The translations under genes were made by a program, and so were the position numbers. The notes under the pieces are model-generated. The model was not told the DNA's origin and ran no database searches. It was given only the letters and a program-made list of their open reading frames with translations. A stretch of DNA of 55,233 bases from Flavobacteriaceae bacterium (GTDB taxonomy: Bacteria > Bacteroidota > Bacteroidia > Flavobacteriales > Flavobacteriaceae): assembly GCA_018402205.1 (NCBI GenBank), contig JAGYIX010000005.1:119202-174434 (forward strand). The letters are read 5' to 3'. Of the stretch, positions 36,400-44,914 are shown in pieces. The stretch's first letter is position 1, and the number at the start of each line of letters is the position of its first letter.

Positions 36400-37425
36400 A
36401 TGAAACACTCCACTTATTTATTCGTTTTAGTTGCCGTATTAACGCTCGCAAGCTGCGGCGCTGTTAAGTTAGCACCCTTTGACCAAACTCCTCTTGGTCA
36501 ATCGCCAGATTATGCCAAAAAAGAGAGTTGGGCGGTGCTGCCAGGGGCTTATCCGTCTGCACTTAGCGAAGTGGTGGGCGAATACGTTACTAAGGCTGCC
36601 GATGTGTTTTTTATCTACCCCACCCTTTTCTCTGATAAAAAAGACCCCCATTGGAACGCTGATGTTTTTGACTCTATTATTCGGCAAGAGGTGATCAACT
36701 TAAGCGTGAGCAACCAGGCCTCGGCCTTTGCTGCGGCAGGCAACCTTTATGTGCCCTTTTACCGACAGTCGCACATTCGTGTGTTTAACCCTGAACTGCT
36801 CGACCTAGTCGGAAACAGCTGGGAGTTGGGCTACGAAGACGTCAAACGCGCCTTTGAATACTACCTTGAGCACTACAACCAGGGCCGCCCCATTATCATC
36901 GCTGGTCATAGTCAGGGTAGCATGCACGGCTCACGGCTGGTCAAAGAATTTTTTGACGACAAACCCCTTCAGCAGCAACTAATCGCGGCCTATTTGCCCG
37001 GAGCCGCCATCGAACATGAGTTTTACAACCAATTAGAGCTTCTTGAAGATCCGGCTGGGGTAGGCGGATTCGTTAGCTGGAACACCTACAAACAAGGCAA
37101 ACTTCCAAAGAGCTTCGAAACCTATTACAAGGGTAGCTCAACCACTAACCCCATCACCTTTGACCAAAGAGATGAGGCCGCCCTTGAGCAGCACAAAGGC
37201 CTGCTGTATTACGATAAAGAGATCTACCCCCAGAGCCTGAGCATAGAACTCATCGACGGAATGGTCTGGACAAGCTTGCCACGAGTGCCCAAGCGCTTTT
37301 TTATGCGCTTTATTAAGAACTACCATGCATTTGATATCAACCTGTTTTGGAAAGACATTAGTGAAAATGCCCTGCTGCGCACTGAGACATGGCTAAACCA
37401 ATACCAATACCGCTATGGCTTCTAA
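36400..37425 (+). CDS. DUF3089 alpha/beta-hydrolase-like lipoprotein
   Basis: 341 residues from ATG 36400 (MKHSTYLFVLVAVLTLASCGA), where Cys19 is the lipidation site; an upstream in-frame ATG is rejected because it overlaps the divergent nucleotidase. The serine-hydrolase nucleophile motif GHSQGS is in IIAGHSQGSMHGSRLV, with FFIYPTLF and FVPFYRQSHI-type family segments before it and NYHAFDINLFW at the C-terminus. A periplasm-facing esterase-like role is expected; substrate unknown. Its end overlaps the next lipoprotein gene by 11 bases. Confidence 0.85.
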   Translation: MKHSTYLFVLVAVLTLASCGAVKLAPFDQTPLGQSPDYAKKESWAVLPGAYPSALSEVVGEYVTKAADVFFIYPTLFSDKKDPHWNADVFDSIIRQEVINLSVSNQASAFAAAGNLYVPFYRQSHIRVFNPELLDLVGNSWELGYEDVKRAFEYYLEHYNQGRPIIIAGHSQGSMHGSRLVKEFFDDKPLQQQLIAAYLPGAAIEHEFYNQLELLEDPAGVGGFVSWNTYKQGKLPKSFETYYKGSSTTNPITFDQRDEAALEQHKGLLYYDKEIYPQSLSIELIDGMVWTSLPRVPKRFFMRFIKNYHAFDINLFWKDISENALLRTETWLNQYQYRYGF

Positions 37426-37831
37426 AACAATTGCGGTCTTATGGGTCACAGCAGTAAGCCTGTTAGCCTTAGGAGCCGTGCTATCTTGCAAAGATGAAGA
37501 TAGGCTTGTGGCAGACCCTTCTGAGTGCAGCCAGCCTATTCAAGGGCGGCTAGCAGTTAAGGGCATCTGCATGAACTATGTCATAGAGGTGCTCGACCCC
37601 ATTAATCCTGAATGGGTAGAGGCCGAATGGGTGCACCCCGATACCCAAGTAAGCTATGCCAACGCCTTCAAACTAGGTTCTGTGTGCACGTTTGACGATA
37701 GCCTAAACGAAGGCGACCTATTATACTTTGAGGCTAGCCCCGAGCCGTTCGAAGGCGATGAGAATTGCGCAGTTTGCCTGGCCTACAGCCCCACTCCGAG
37801 CAAGACGCTCTACCTTCGTCTTTGCCAATAA
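37415..37831 (+). CDS. small lipoprotein of unknown function
   Basis: 138 residues. The N-terminal helix ending GAVLSCKDED is a lipoprotein signal. The mature part is Cys-rich (CSQPIQG, KGICMNYVIEV, SVCTFDDS, ENCAVCLAY, final LCQ), probably held by disulfides outside the cytoplasm, with an acidic composition. It overlaps the DUF3089 gene by 11 bases, so expression is linked to it. No family recognised. Confidence 0.7.
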   Translation: MASKTIAVLWVTAVSLLALGAVLSCKDEDRLVADPSECSQPIQGRLAVKGICMNYVIEVLDPINPEWVEAEWVHPDTQVSYANAFKLGSVCTFDDSLNEGDLLYFEASPEPFEGDENCAVCLAYSPTPSKTLYLRLCQ

Positions 37832-37906
37832 GAACTCTTTACCAAACACCCCCTGCATTTCCACTAAGAGGCCCGCTCAAACTAGGCCGAAAATCGCTTT
37901 AAGCCG

Positions 37907-37914
37907 TATCTTTG
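37907..37914 (+). promoter_or_regulatory. -7 promoter element of the methyltransferase operon
   Basis: TATCTTTG, a full TANNTTTG match, 17 bases before ATG 37932. No clear TTTG at the expected -33 distance. Confidence 0.5.
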
Positions 37915-37931
37915 TAGCGTCAAAATTAGCT

Positions 37932-38543
37932 ATGAAAGAATTTTGGAACGAGCGCTACAGCCAAGAGGCCTACGCCTACGGTACTGAGCCCAACGCCTTC
38001 TTTAAATCACGAATAGACCAGCTGAGCCCGGGCAAGCTGTTGTTGCCGGCAGAGGGCGAGGGTCGCAACGCCGTTTATGCCGCTACCAAAGGCTTTGAGG
38101 TAAGCGCCTACGACTGGTCAGAGGCCGCCTGCGTCAAGGCCGCCAAGTTGGCCGAACAGCATCAGGTGCAGATCGATTATCAGGTGTGCAGCCTCGAGCA
38201 TCTTAGCTTCGACCCAGCGCATTTCGATGCGATAGCGATGATCTACGTGCACTTTCTGCAGCCCATCCGCAGCCAAAACCTCACAAGGCTGCTCAGTCTG
38301 CTAAAGCCGGGAGGCTCGTTTATCTTCGAGGCTTTTAGCGATAAGCACCTCGACTATCAAGAGCGAAACCCCTCGATCGGAGGCCCCAAAGACCCCGACT
38401 TTCTGTACAGCCTAGAAAGCCTAGTTAGCGCGCTAGACGGTTACCAACTGATCTACAGCGCCCAAGAAGAAACTACCCTAAGCGAGGGCGCCTTTCACCA
38501 GGGCCTTGCCGAGGTCGTACGCATTCACGCCTTAAAACCCTAA
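37932..38543 (+). CDS. class I SAM-dependent methyltransferase, TehB-like
   Basis: 203 residues from ATG 37932; the longer open frame upstream is out-of-family and overlaps the lipoprotein gene. Motifs: FWNERYSQEAYAYGTEPNAF, LLPAEGEGRNAVYAATKGFEV (SAM-binding motif I), DYQVCSLEHLSF (motif II region) and LLKPGGSFIFEAFSDKHLDY (motif III). TehB-type proteins methylate small molecules such as thiol or metalloid compounds; the substrate is unknown here. First gene of a five-gene run. Confidence 0.88.
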   Translation: MKEFWNERYSQEAYAYGTEPNAFFKSRIDQLSPGKLLLPAEGEGRNAVYAATKGFEVSAYDWSEAACVKAAKLAEQHQVQIDYQVCSLEHLSFDPAHFDAIAMIYVHFLQPIRSQNLTRLLSLLKPGGSFIFEAFSDKHLDYQERNPSIGGPKDPDFLYSLESLVSALDGYQLIYSAQEETTLSEGAFHQGLAEVVRIHALKP

Positions 38544-38548
38544 CACTC

Positions 38549-39310
38549 ATGTCAGCACGCATTGAAGCCATCGAAAACCGCCTAGCCCCTTTAAGAGAGC
38601 AGCTCAAAAATCACGAGCTCTACGCCGCCCTTCAGACCCTAGATCACGTGAAGACCTTCACCGAATACCATGTGTACGCGGTATGGGACTTCATGTCGCT
38701 GCTCAAGGCCCTTCAGCAGCAATTTACCTGTGTGAGAACCCCGTGGGTTCCGGCCGCAGACCCCGAAATCGCCCGCTTCATCAACGAGATCGTTCACGGC
38801 GAAGAGAGCGACCTCAACGAAAAGGGCCAGCCCAATAGCCACTTTGAGATGTACCTAGAGGCCATGAGCGAAATAGGCGGCAGCACTCAATCGATCAGCC
38901 GTTTTATCGACCTGCTCAAGAGCGGTCAATCGGTGTCTCAGGCCCTAGAACAAGCAGACGCTCCTAAGGCCGCCCAAGACTTTGTCAACTACAACTTCAG
39001 CCTAATCGACGCCGGGCAGGCGCACCAGATCGCTTCGGCCTTCACCTTCGGGCGCGAAGACGTGATACCCGACATGTTTATCGCCATCTTAGAGCGTTCG
39101 GCCACCAGCGAAGACAGTTTTGTGAAGTTTCGCTATTACCTAGACCGGCACATTGAATTAGACGGAGACGAACACGGGCCCATCTCCCTCAAAATGATCG
39201 AGAAGCTCTGCAAAGAAGACGCTCACCTCTGGCAAGAGGCCGAGGCCATAGCGGTGCAGTCGCTCGAGAAGCGCATCGCCCTTTGGGACAGCATCTACCA
39301 AGCCCTCTAG
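38549..39310 (+). CDS. DUF3050 heme-oxygenase-like protein
   Basis: 253 residues. Family marks include HVKTFTEYHVYAVWDFMSLLK, RFINEIVHGEESDL, SHFEMYLEAM, TFGREDVIPDMF, and YYLDRHIELDGDEHGPIS. Conserved Glu/His residues in these stretches suggest a heme-oxygenase-like helical bundle with a metal centre. Five bases after the methyltransferase gene and 3 before DUF2237, so cotranscribed. Function of DUF3050 is not established. Confidence 0.88.
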   Translation: MSARIEAIENRLAPLREQLKNHELYAALQTLDHVKTFTEYHVYAVWDFMSLLKALQQQFTCVRTPWVPAADPEIARFINEIVHGEESDLNEKGQPNSHFEMYLEAMSEIGGSTQSISRFIDLLKSGQSVSQALEQADAPKAAQDFVNYNFSLIDAGQAHQIASAFTFGREDVIPDMFIAILERSATSEDSFVKFRYYLDRHIELDGDEHGPISLKMIEKLCKEDAHLWQEAEAIAVQSLEKRIALWDSIYQAL

Positions 39311-39313
39311 CCC

Positions 39314-39677
39314 ATGGAGCCCGCACTCAACCTCTACGGGCAGCCCCTAGCCCTGTGCTGCAGCCAGCCGCTAACCGGATTTTACCGAGACGGCTATTGC
39401 CAAACCGGCCCTGCAAGACGCGGGCACGCACACCGTTTGTGCGCAGGTGACCGAAGAATTTCTATCTTACAGTCTGTCTAGAGGAAACGACCTAATCACG
39501 CCCAACCTCTTTTACGGCTTCGGCGGATTAAAACCCGGAGACTTCTGGTGCCTCTGCATCAGCCGCTGGCTTGAGGCCTACCGCGCGGGGGTGGCCCCAA
39601 AAATCAAGCTTGAGGCCTGCCACCAAAAGTGTCTAGACTACGTTGACCTAGACGTGTTAGAAGCTTATGCCCTATGA
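39314..39677 (+). pseudogene. DUF2237 domain protein, one-base frame disruption
   Basis: Start ATG 39314 gives MEPALNLYGQPLALCC...GFYRDGYCQTGPA. At the AA of 39415-39416 one base appears extra; skipping it gives GPADAGTHTVCAQVTEEF and then SRGNDLITP, GFGGLKPGDFWCLC and KIKLEACHQKCLDYVD, the full DUF2237 signature, in 120 residues. Without repair the start and the family core lie in different frames. Its stop overlaps the next start (ATGA), which supports the repaired reading. Function unknown. Confidence 0.75.
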
Positions 39678-40409
39678 AAAAATTATTAATTATACCGATC
39701 GGTATATTTATGGCGTCTTGCGCCACGGCTGACCCTGCCCACCAGCTCGTAGAAGATGCTGTGCGCTATCACGGCTTTGATCAGCTAGCCAGCACCCCCA
39801 TTCGCTTTAGTTTCAGAGACGCCCAGTACAGCATAGACCGCAGCCAGCCCGGCAACACCATCTACACCAAGGCCTTTAGCGCAGTCGACACCCTCAGCGG
39901 GCAAACGCAGCAGCTTAACGACACCCTGATCAACTCGGCCCTAGTTCACGCGCTACCTGAACGGTCAGCCCCTTGAGCTCAGCCCCGAAGACAGCGGCCG
40001 CTATGCCGAGAGCCTCAACGCCGTGGCCTATTTCTTTCAGCTGCCCCTGCCCCTGCTCGACGAAGCCGCCCAGCTCGAGCTGCTGCCCGACACCAACCTC
40101 AAAGGAAAAAACTACCGAACCCTAGCCGTCAGCTTCGCCCCCAACCAAGGAGGTAATGACCACCAAGACACCTTTAGGTATTACTTTGACCCTAAGACTA
40201 TGGCCCTCAGCTACCTCTCGTATGCCTATGACACCAACGGCGGAGGCATTCGCTTCAGAGCCGCCCAAGAAAACCCCAAGGGCCGCTTTGTCTTTCTGAA
40301 CTACCTCAACTACAAACCCAAAAGCCTGGCGCCCCTAGACAGCCTGCCCTCACTCTACAACAGCGACCAGCTGGAACTGCTCTCGGAGATTATTAATGTG
40401 GTGGAATGA
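39674..40409 (+). pseudogene. DUF6503-like lipoprotein, one-base frame disruption
   Basis: N-terminus MKKLLIIPIGIFMASCATADP is a lipoprotein signal (Cys16). The frame ends at 39976; skipping one base in the CC of 39956-39957 leads to NGQPLELSPEDSGRYAES and NAVAYFFQLPLPLLDEAAQL and on to the stop at 40409 (244 residues), the layout of a flavobacterial family that I remember as DUF6503. The first part starts by an ATGA overlap with DUF2237 and the last overlaps the AraC gene start, so tight coupling is intact. Family name is from memory. Confidence 0.65.
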
Positions 40410-41932
40410 AAATTTACCGATTTACATACTTAATTCTAATATTGATTTCGACTTTGAGCTCTAGATCATGGGCGCAGTATGATGAGTATGTTGAACTAGA
40501 AAAACTTTACAATTCTCTAAACAAAACTGATTCTCTGCTCGTAACCCTTCACAAACATTATTTAAGAGCTAAACTAGAAAACGATTCTTCAGAACAATTA
40601 AGTGTTTTAACTTGGATTTACTGGTACAATGATGACAAAGGGAAAGATCAGGCTTTAAAAGATTCATTAATTTCTCTAGTTGCAACTCTTAATGACCCTC
40701 GCGAGGAAAGCAGAGCGTATTACACATTCGCATCAAAAGAATTCGAAAGGGGAGATTCCAGTAAGTCCATTCAAAACTTAGAAAAATCCATTCAAATTGC
40801 GTTAAACTATTTTGAATACGAACAAGCCATTGAGAGTGTTAAGGCGTTTAATTCTTTATTGATTGAGTCAAATCAATATGAAAAGGCTTTGTCCAATTTA
40901 GATTACTTGAGTTGGTCAATTTCAAAGACTAGAGAGATAGATCTAGAGAATAAACTAGATCTTGAAAACCGAATCTCAATGGAAAAAACTAGTCTTTTTA
41001 TAAACACTGGATTAATTGATTCCTCATCCTATTATTTACAAGCTCTTTCAAAAGACTTACGCAAGTTTGATAATCATGATCTTGGCAGGTTCAAATTGAT
41101 GGAGGCAACCTTAAACTTTCGAAATCAATTTTATTTAAATGCTAGGGATTCATTGCAAAAATATTTGTCAACCCTTGATAAAACTCAAATAAAGGATGCT
41201 TGGTATATCCTAAGTTTAGTAGAGAGAAAGCTAAATAATAGCGAATATTCAGATAATTACTTGAAGCTTATTGATTCTGCTTTAGAATCGGAAGAGTACC
41301 CACAGTATAACAATGGAATTTCTACCTATAGAAGATTATTGAGCATTGCACCAGACTCGCTAAAAAACAAGTATTTAGGTCTTTTCTATCATTACGAAAA
41401 GAAACCTAATCGCAATTACGAGTCGATCACAAAAGCTTCCTTTTCCGATAAACCCCTAATAACTCCCCTAATTGTTGTATCCATTATTGTCGTAACTTTT
41501 ATTTTGATATTCTTGCTTCTTAAATCTTCATTTCGAAAAGGAAACCTTAACAGCAAACATAAAGTTGTTATTGAGGAAAATAATTTCAACTTTAAGAACA
41601 AATTGAAAGAATGGGAAAATGAAAAGGAATTTTTAAATCCAAGCACGACTCTTGCTTCATTAGCTGTGCTCTTAGAAACAAATACATCTTATTTATCAAG
41701 ATATTTCAACCAAGAACTACAAGTTAGTTTCTCTAACTATCTATCTAAACTTAGGATAAATCATCTTCTTGATATAATTCAATCAAACCCTTCAATTATT
41801 AAATCAAAGTCATCTATTCAAATAGCAGAAAGCTTAGGTTTTAAATCTATAGATGCTTATTACCGGGCTTTCAAAATAACAACCGGAAGTACTCCCAATC
41901 AATATCTGAAAAAGGTAATAATGGGTGAATGA
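40406..41932 (+). CDS. membrane-anchored AraC-family regulator with TPR-like sensor
   Basis: 508 residues: signal peptide (MKIYRFTYLILILISTLSS), an extracytoplasmic helical TPR-like region to about residue 340, a membrane helix (PLIVVSIIVVTFILIFLLL), and a cytoplasmic AraC-type HTH in the last ~100 residues (ASLAVLLETNTSYLSRYFNQEL, then IQIAESLGFKSIDAYYRAFKITTGSTPNQYL). It could sense a periplasmic signal and act directly on DNA. The coding sequence is plainly more AT-rich than its neighbours. Its ATG overlaps the previous stop (ATGA), so the AT-rich gene is joined precisely to a GC-richer operon. Confidence 0.85.
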   Translation: MKIYRFTYLILILISTLSSRSWAQYDEYVELEKLYNSLNKTDSLLVTLHKHYLRAKLENDSSEQLSVLTWIYWYNDDKGKDQALKDSLISLVATLNDPREESRAYYTFASKEFERGDSSKSIQNLEKSIQIALNYFEYEQAIESVKAFNSLLIESNQYEKALSNLDYLSWSISKTREIDLENKLDLENRISMEKTSLFINTGLIDSSSYYLQALSKDLRKFDNHDLGRFKLMEATLNFRNQFYLNARDSLQKYLSTLDKTQIKDAWYILSLVERKLNNSEYSDNYLKLIDSALESEEYPQYNNGISTYRRLLSIAPDSLKNKYLGLFYHYEKKPNRNYESITKASFSDKPLITPLIVVSIIVVTFILIFLLLKSSFRKGNLNSKHKVVIEENNFNFKNKLKEWENEKEFLNPSTTLASLAVLLETNTSYLSRYFNQELQVSFSNYLSKLRINHLLDIIQSNPSIIKSKSSIQIAESLGFKSIDAYYRAFKITTGSTPNQYLKKVIMGE

Positions 41933-41939
41933 AATAAAA

Positions 41940-41947
41940 TACCTTTG
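41940..41947 (+). promoter_or_regulatory. -7 promoter element of marC
   Basis: TACCTTTG matches TANNTTTG and lies 20 bases before the marC ATG at 41968. No clear -33 element. Confidence 0.5.
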
Positions 41948-41967
41948 CCAAAGAATTCAAATTCCCC

Positions 41968-42546
41968 ATGGAACTCCAATTTAACAGCAAAGAGATCTTA
42001 ACTGCCTCAATGGTGCTTTTCGCAGTAATTGATATACTCGGGTCAGTGCCAATCATCATCTCCTTAAGAAGAAAGGTGGGCCATATTCAGTCAGAAAAGG
42101 CTTCTTTAGTTGCCGGAGTGATCATGATCGCCTTTCTTTTTATTGGAGAAAAAATACTTCGCCTTATTGGCATAGATGTCAACTCTTTTGCGGTGGCAGG
42201 TGCCTTTGTACTCTTTCTGCTAGGTCTAGAAATGATTCTTGGCATCAGTATTTTCGGAGAAGATGCGCCAGAGACCGCCTCGGTAGTTCCGATCGCTTTT
42301 CCGCTTATAGCCGGTGCAGGTACCATGACCTCTCTACTGTCTCTTAGAGCCGAATACGCCGTCGAAAATATCATAGTCGCCATCATTCTCAATCTTATCT
42401 TGGTCTACATCGTTCTGAAGTCTTCAAAAAAGATAGAGCAGGCAGTGGGTCAGAATGGGCTTACCGTTATCAGAAAAGTATTTGGAATCATATTGATGGC
42501 CATAGCAGTAAAACTCTTTGCAGGCAATGCGCCACAACTCTTTTAA
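41968..42546 (+). CDS. MarC-family (UPF0056) membrane protein
   Basis: 192 residues, six membrane helices. Typical segments: VLFAVIDILGSVPIIISL, LRLIGIDVNSFAVAGAFVLFLLGLEMILG, VVPIAFPLIAGAGTMTSLL and RKVFGIILMAIAVKLF. The family belongs to the LysE-like superfamily; its exact transport role is not settled. Nine bases before the next small membrane gene; probably a separate transcript from the AraC operon, given its own -7 element. Confidence 0.9.
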   Translation: MELQFNSKEILTASMVLFAVIDILGSVPIIISLRRKVGHIQSEKASLVAGVIMIAFLFIGEKILRLIGIDVNSFAVAGAFVLFLLGLEMILGISIFGEDAPETASVVPIAFPLIAGAGTMTSLLSLRAEYAVENIIVAIILNLILVYIVLKSSKKIEQAVGQNGLTVIRKVFGIILMAIAVKLFAGNAPQLF

Positions 42547-42555
42547 ATAAGCTCA

Positions 42556-42765
42556 ATGAACAAAATCACAAGCTACATTCTCTTAGGCATTTCAGTAATT
42601 CTCTTGGGCTTCAATCTTTACACCTTAGACTATCAAGATATCTGGGGTAAAGATTCTAGAGGTGCCTTGTTTGGCGGGTTAGCCAATGTATGCGTAATGC
42701 TTGTGGTATTCATTAACCTAACCTCTCAAAAGATCAAAGAGAAGGTTGATCAGTCAAAAGACTAA
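42556..42765 (+). CDS. small two-helix membrane protein
   Basis: 69 residues with two hydrophobic segments (YILLGISVILLGFNLYTL and LANVCVMLVVFINLT) separated by a short polar loop and ending in a charged tail. No family recognised. It follows marC by 9 bases, suggesting co-expression; its stop overlaps the convergent dCMP deaminase gene by 4 bases. Confidence 0.65.
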   Translation: MNKITSYILLGISVILLGFNLYTLDYQDIWGKDSRGALFGGLANVCVMLVVFINLTSQKIKEKVDQSKD

Positions 42766-43184
42766 TCTGCTAATTCAATTTGAATTAATTCTACCCCTGC
42801 ACGCTCTAAAAACTCTAGACCAGAAACGTCTTTGTATTTCTTGGCGTAAACTAGGCGCTTTATACCAGATTGGTGAATGAGCTTGCTGCATTCTTTACAC
42901 GGAGAAAGCGTAATGTACAAGGTAGCGCCCTTACAGCTCTGAGTAGAACCCGCAACCTTCAATATGGCATTAGCCTCTGCATGCAACACGTACCATTTGG
43001 TATAGCCTTCTTCGTCTTCACAAGGGTTTTCAAAACCCGTTGGAGTGCCGTTATATCCATCTGAAATAATCATACGATCCTTCACAATCAGGGCGCCCAC
43101 CTGCCTGCGATTGCAATGTGAGAGCTTTCCCCATCGCTGGGCCATTTCTAAATAGGCGAGATCGTACTTGAGTTGTTTGGACAT
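42762..43184 (-). CDS. dCMP deaminase family protein
   Basis: 140 residues. Zinc motifs: HAEANAIL (ligand His and catalytic Glu) and SPCKECSKLI (two ligand Cys). An extra N-terminal CNRRQVGALIVKD and NGTPTGFENPCED region is the usual substrate loop of deoxycytidylate deaminases, which make dUMP for thymidylate synthesis. Close relatives include ComE-type competence proteins, but no competence genes are nearby. Single leftward gene. Confidence 0.92.
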   Translation of the reverse strand: MSKQLKYDLAYLEMAQRWGKLSHCNRRQVGALIVKDRMIISDGYNGTPTGFENPCEDEEGYTKWYVLHAEANAILKVAGSTQSCKGATLYITLSPCKECSKLIHQSGIKRLVYAKKYKDVSGLEFLERAGVELIQIELAD

Positions 43185-43216
43185 TTAAAACTACTTATTG
43201 ATACGGTGATTAGAGG

Positions 43217-43224
43217 CAAATATA
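43217..43224 (-). promoter_or_regulatory. -7 promoter element of the dCMP deaminase gene
   Basis: On the - strand TATATTTG matches TANNTTTG, about 32 bases before the ATG. -33 not clear. Confidence 0.4.
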
Positions 43225-43280
43225 CTGCTTGAAATCCGTTGGGATTTTATAATACCACAATACTGAAAGGGTCAAATCCC

Positions 43281-43640
43281 TTATCCCAAAAAAACCTCCG
43301 CCGGAATCCTCAGTTCTTTGTGAAAACGTCTGGCGAGTTCGATTGTCAGCGATTTTTTTCGGTTGAGCAGCATGGAGACATGGCCTTTGGATCCGTATTC
43401 TCTTATTACTAGATCTTTATTTCTGAGCCCCAATTCTTTCATGCGCAGCTTGATGGCGTCTATAGGGTCAGCCAAGGCTATCGGATAATGAATGTCTTCC
43501 CATTGCTTGATCAATAGCAGGGCTATTTGCACTTGATCACCCACTTCTGATTCAGGCTTTATGCCATGATCAAACTGCTGATCGACCCACTCAAGGTAGC
43601 GCTCGTATTGTTCGTCTGATTTGATTGGTGCTAGTTTCAT
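43281..43640 (-). CDS. HigA-like antitoxin, apparently orphan
   Basis: 119 residues. The N-terminus (KSDEQYERYLEWVDQQF) and central IKLRMKELGLRNKDLVI with the HTH helix GSKGHVSMLLNRKKSLTIELARRFHKEL match the COG5499 HigA antitoxin group. The toxin (HigB) expected beside it is not seen; instead a short coding remnant ends one base before its ATG. It may be a leftover antitoxin, possibly acting on an unlinked toxin. No promoter is obvious. Confidence 0.8.
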   Translation of the reverse strand: MKLAPIKSDEQYERYLEWVDQQFDHGIKPESEVGDQVQIALLLIKQWEDIHYPIALADPIDAIKLRMKELGLRNKDLVIREYGSKGHVSMLLNRKKSLTIELARRFHKELRIPAEVFLG

Positions 43641-43641
43641 C

Positions 43642-43752
43642 TTACCTCAAATATAACCTTTGATCAAACCTAAACTCAGCGACATCTACAATAGCAATAA
43701 GATCAAAGTCTTTGTGATTATTTTCTTCTGGCGTTGCTAATCTATTTAAAGT
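43642..43752 (-). pseudogene. C-terminal remnant of an unidentified gene
   Basis: An open, coding-like frame of about 36 codons without a start, containing DFDLIAIVDVAEFRFDQR, ends at TAA 43642-43644, one base before the higA-like ATG. Upstream it runs into the 3' end of the PanT-like gene and meets a stop. This position is where the toxin gene of a higBA pair would end, but the sequence does not resemble a HigB C-terminus I know. Confidence 0.4.
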
Positions 43753-44086
43753 TGTTTAAAATTCTCTCTTTGTCTTCAATCTCCTTACTGTTCTTGTGAA
43801 ATAACTCGACAAAAACGATTTTATTTTCTTCAGGCAGATGAGCATAAATTAATCTTAAACCAGAATTTACCCCTCTTCCTTTCAATGATTTACATGCTAT
43901 TTTCTTAACCTTTATAACACATGATTTCAATCCCAAATCATCAATCCTATAACTGAATGGAGGTCTTTCATCAGGATAAACCTCTAGCACACGCTTTACC
44001 ACTCCTAAATCATCATTTAGTGTTCGGTATTTTTTTATCAGAATTTTTAAATCCTTTTTAAACTCTTCCAATTCCTCAAAGGTCAT
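43742..44086 (-). CDS. RelE/ParE-like toxin of a PanAT-type pair
   Basis: 114 residues. Pattern FKKDLKILIKKYRTLNDDL then KIACKSLKGRGVNSGLRLIY and KIVFVELFHKNSKEI fits the RelE/ParE superfamily beta-sheet toxin: the strand-borne basic residues (Lys, Arg) and the final Phe-His-Lys are in place of catalytic groups. Its start overlaps the antitoxin's stop by one base. In known PanAT systems such toxins arrest translation or growth. AT-rich like its partner. Confidence 0.82.
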   Translation of the reverse strand: MTFEELEEFKKDLKILIKKYRTLNDDLGVVKRVLEVYPDERPPFSYRIDDLGLKSCVIKVKKIACKSLKGRGVNSGLRLIYAHLPEENKIVFVELFHKNSKEIEDKERILNNFK

Positions 44087-44886
44087 TATTCTTCGTTTTC
44101 TTCTCCGTAATTCCTCACAGAGAAGGGTGCCTCTCTATAAAACGCTAGTTCATAATTGATTTCTTCGCCGTCTTTAGATGCTAGCCAAGGCATATCTTTA
44201 TGGGAGTAGTCACTAATTGCAGCTGCAGACCAATCACTCATCTGTTCAATTACTCGATCAATTACTTCTTTTTCGCTTGCTTTCAGTCGAGTTAAATCTG
44301 GTTTCTCCAATGGAAGTAAACGCGTTTGTTGATATCCGTGATATTCTGTTTTTACCCTTTGCAATTGCTTCTTATCAATCATTTGACTTATAATGGTGTC
44401 CAGTTTTTGAGGTACAGGGCCAAAAGGAAGTTTACGATATTTCGCGCCGGTTAAGTGCTCTTCATGCAGCTCATAATAATTGAAGTCAGAAAAATACAAG
44501 AGTTTATAAAGAACCGTTTCTCCTACATTAGGCTTTCCTGCGCACCTCTCAAGTATATACAACAGAATATTTTTGAACTTTTCTACTTGAAGTGTTGGTT
44601 CAGAAATGCGTTCATTATGCTCTTTTGATTTCGATTCGTTTTTCCCCTCAACATGCTGATTTGCATTAAAGTTCTCAGACATAAATTCATCCAATGAAAA
44701 TTCTAATTTCATTGATAATTTTTGAAATTCAAGTATATCAATACCTCTGTTGCCTAATTCAATTTGCGCTAATGAAGACCTTGAAATCTTGACACTTGAT
44801 GCCAAATCTTCCTGGGATAATCCCTTGATTTTTCGAAGTTCTGTGATTCTTTGTCCTATTTGCTTCTTTGATAATTTTGTAATCAT
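44086..44886 (-). CDS. HTH-Panacea (DUF4065) antitoxin, PanA-like
   Basis: 266 residues. Residues ~8-70 are an XRE-type HTH (IGQRITELRKIKGLSQEDLA, SRSSLAQIELGNRG); after a charged linker, residues ~100-255 form a Panacea/SocA-like domain (ETVLYKLLYFSDFNYYELH, GAKYRKLPFGPVPQKLD, WSAAAISDYSHKDMPW). Such proteins neutralise a toxin encoded beside them and repress their own operon by the HTH. A perfect palindrome lies upstream. The stop overlaps the toxin start by one base. Distinctly AT-rich: probable transfer. Confidence 0.9.
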   Translation of the reverse strand: MITKLSKKQIGQRITELRKIKGLSQEDLASSVKISRSSLAQIELGNRGIDILEFQKLSMKLEFSLDEFMSENFNANQHVEGKNESKSKEHNERISEPTLQVEKFKNILLYILERCAGKPNVGETVLYKLLYFSDFNYYELHEEHLTGAKYRKLPFGPVPQKLDTIISQMIDKKQLQRVKTEYHGYQQTRLLPLEKPDLTRLKASEKEVIDRVIEQMSDWSAAAISDYSHKDMPWLASKDGEEINYELAFYREAPFSVRNYGEENEE

Positions 44887-44914
44887 TTCAATCTGATTTC
44901 AAAGTTCTAAGCTA

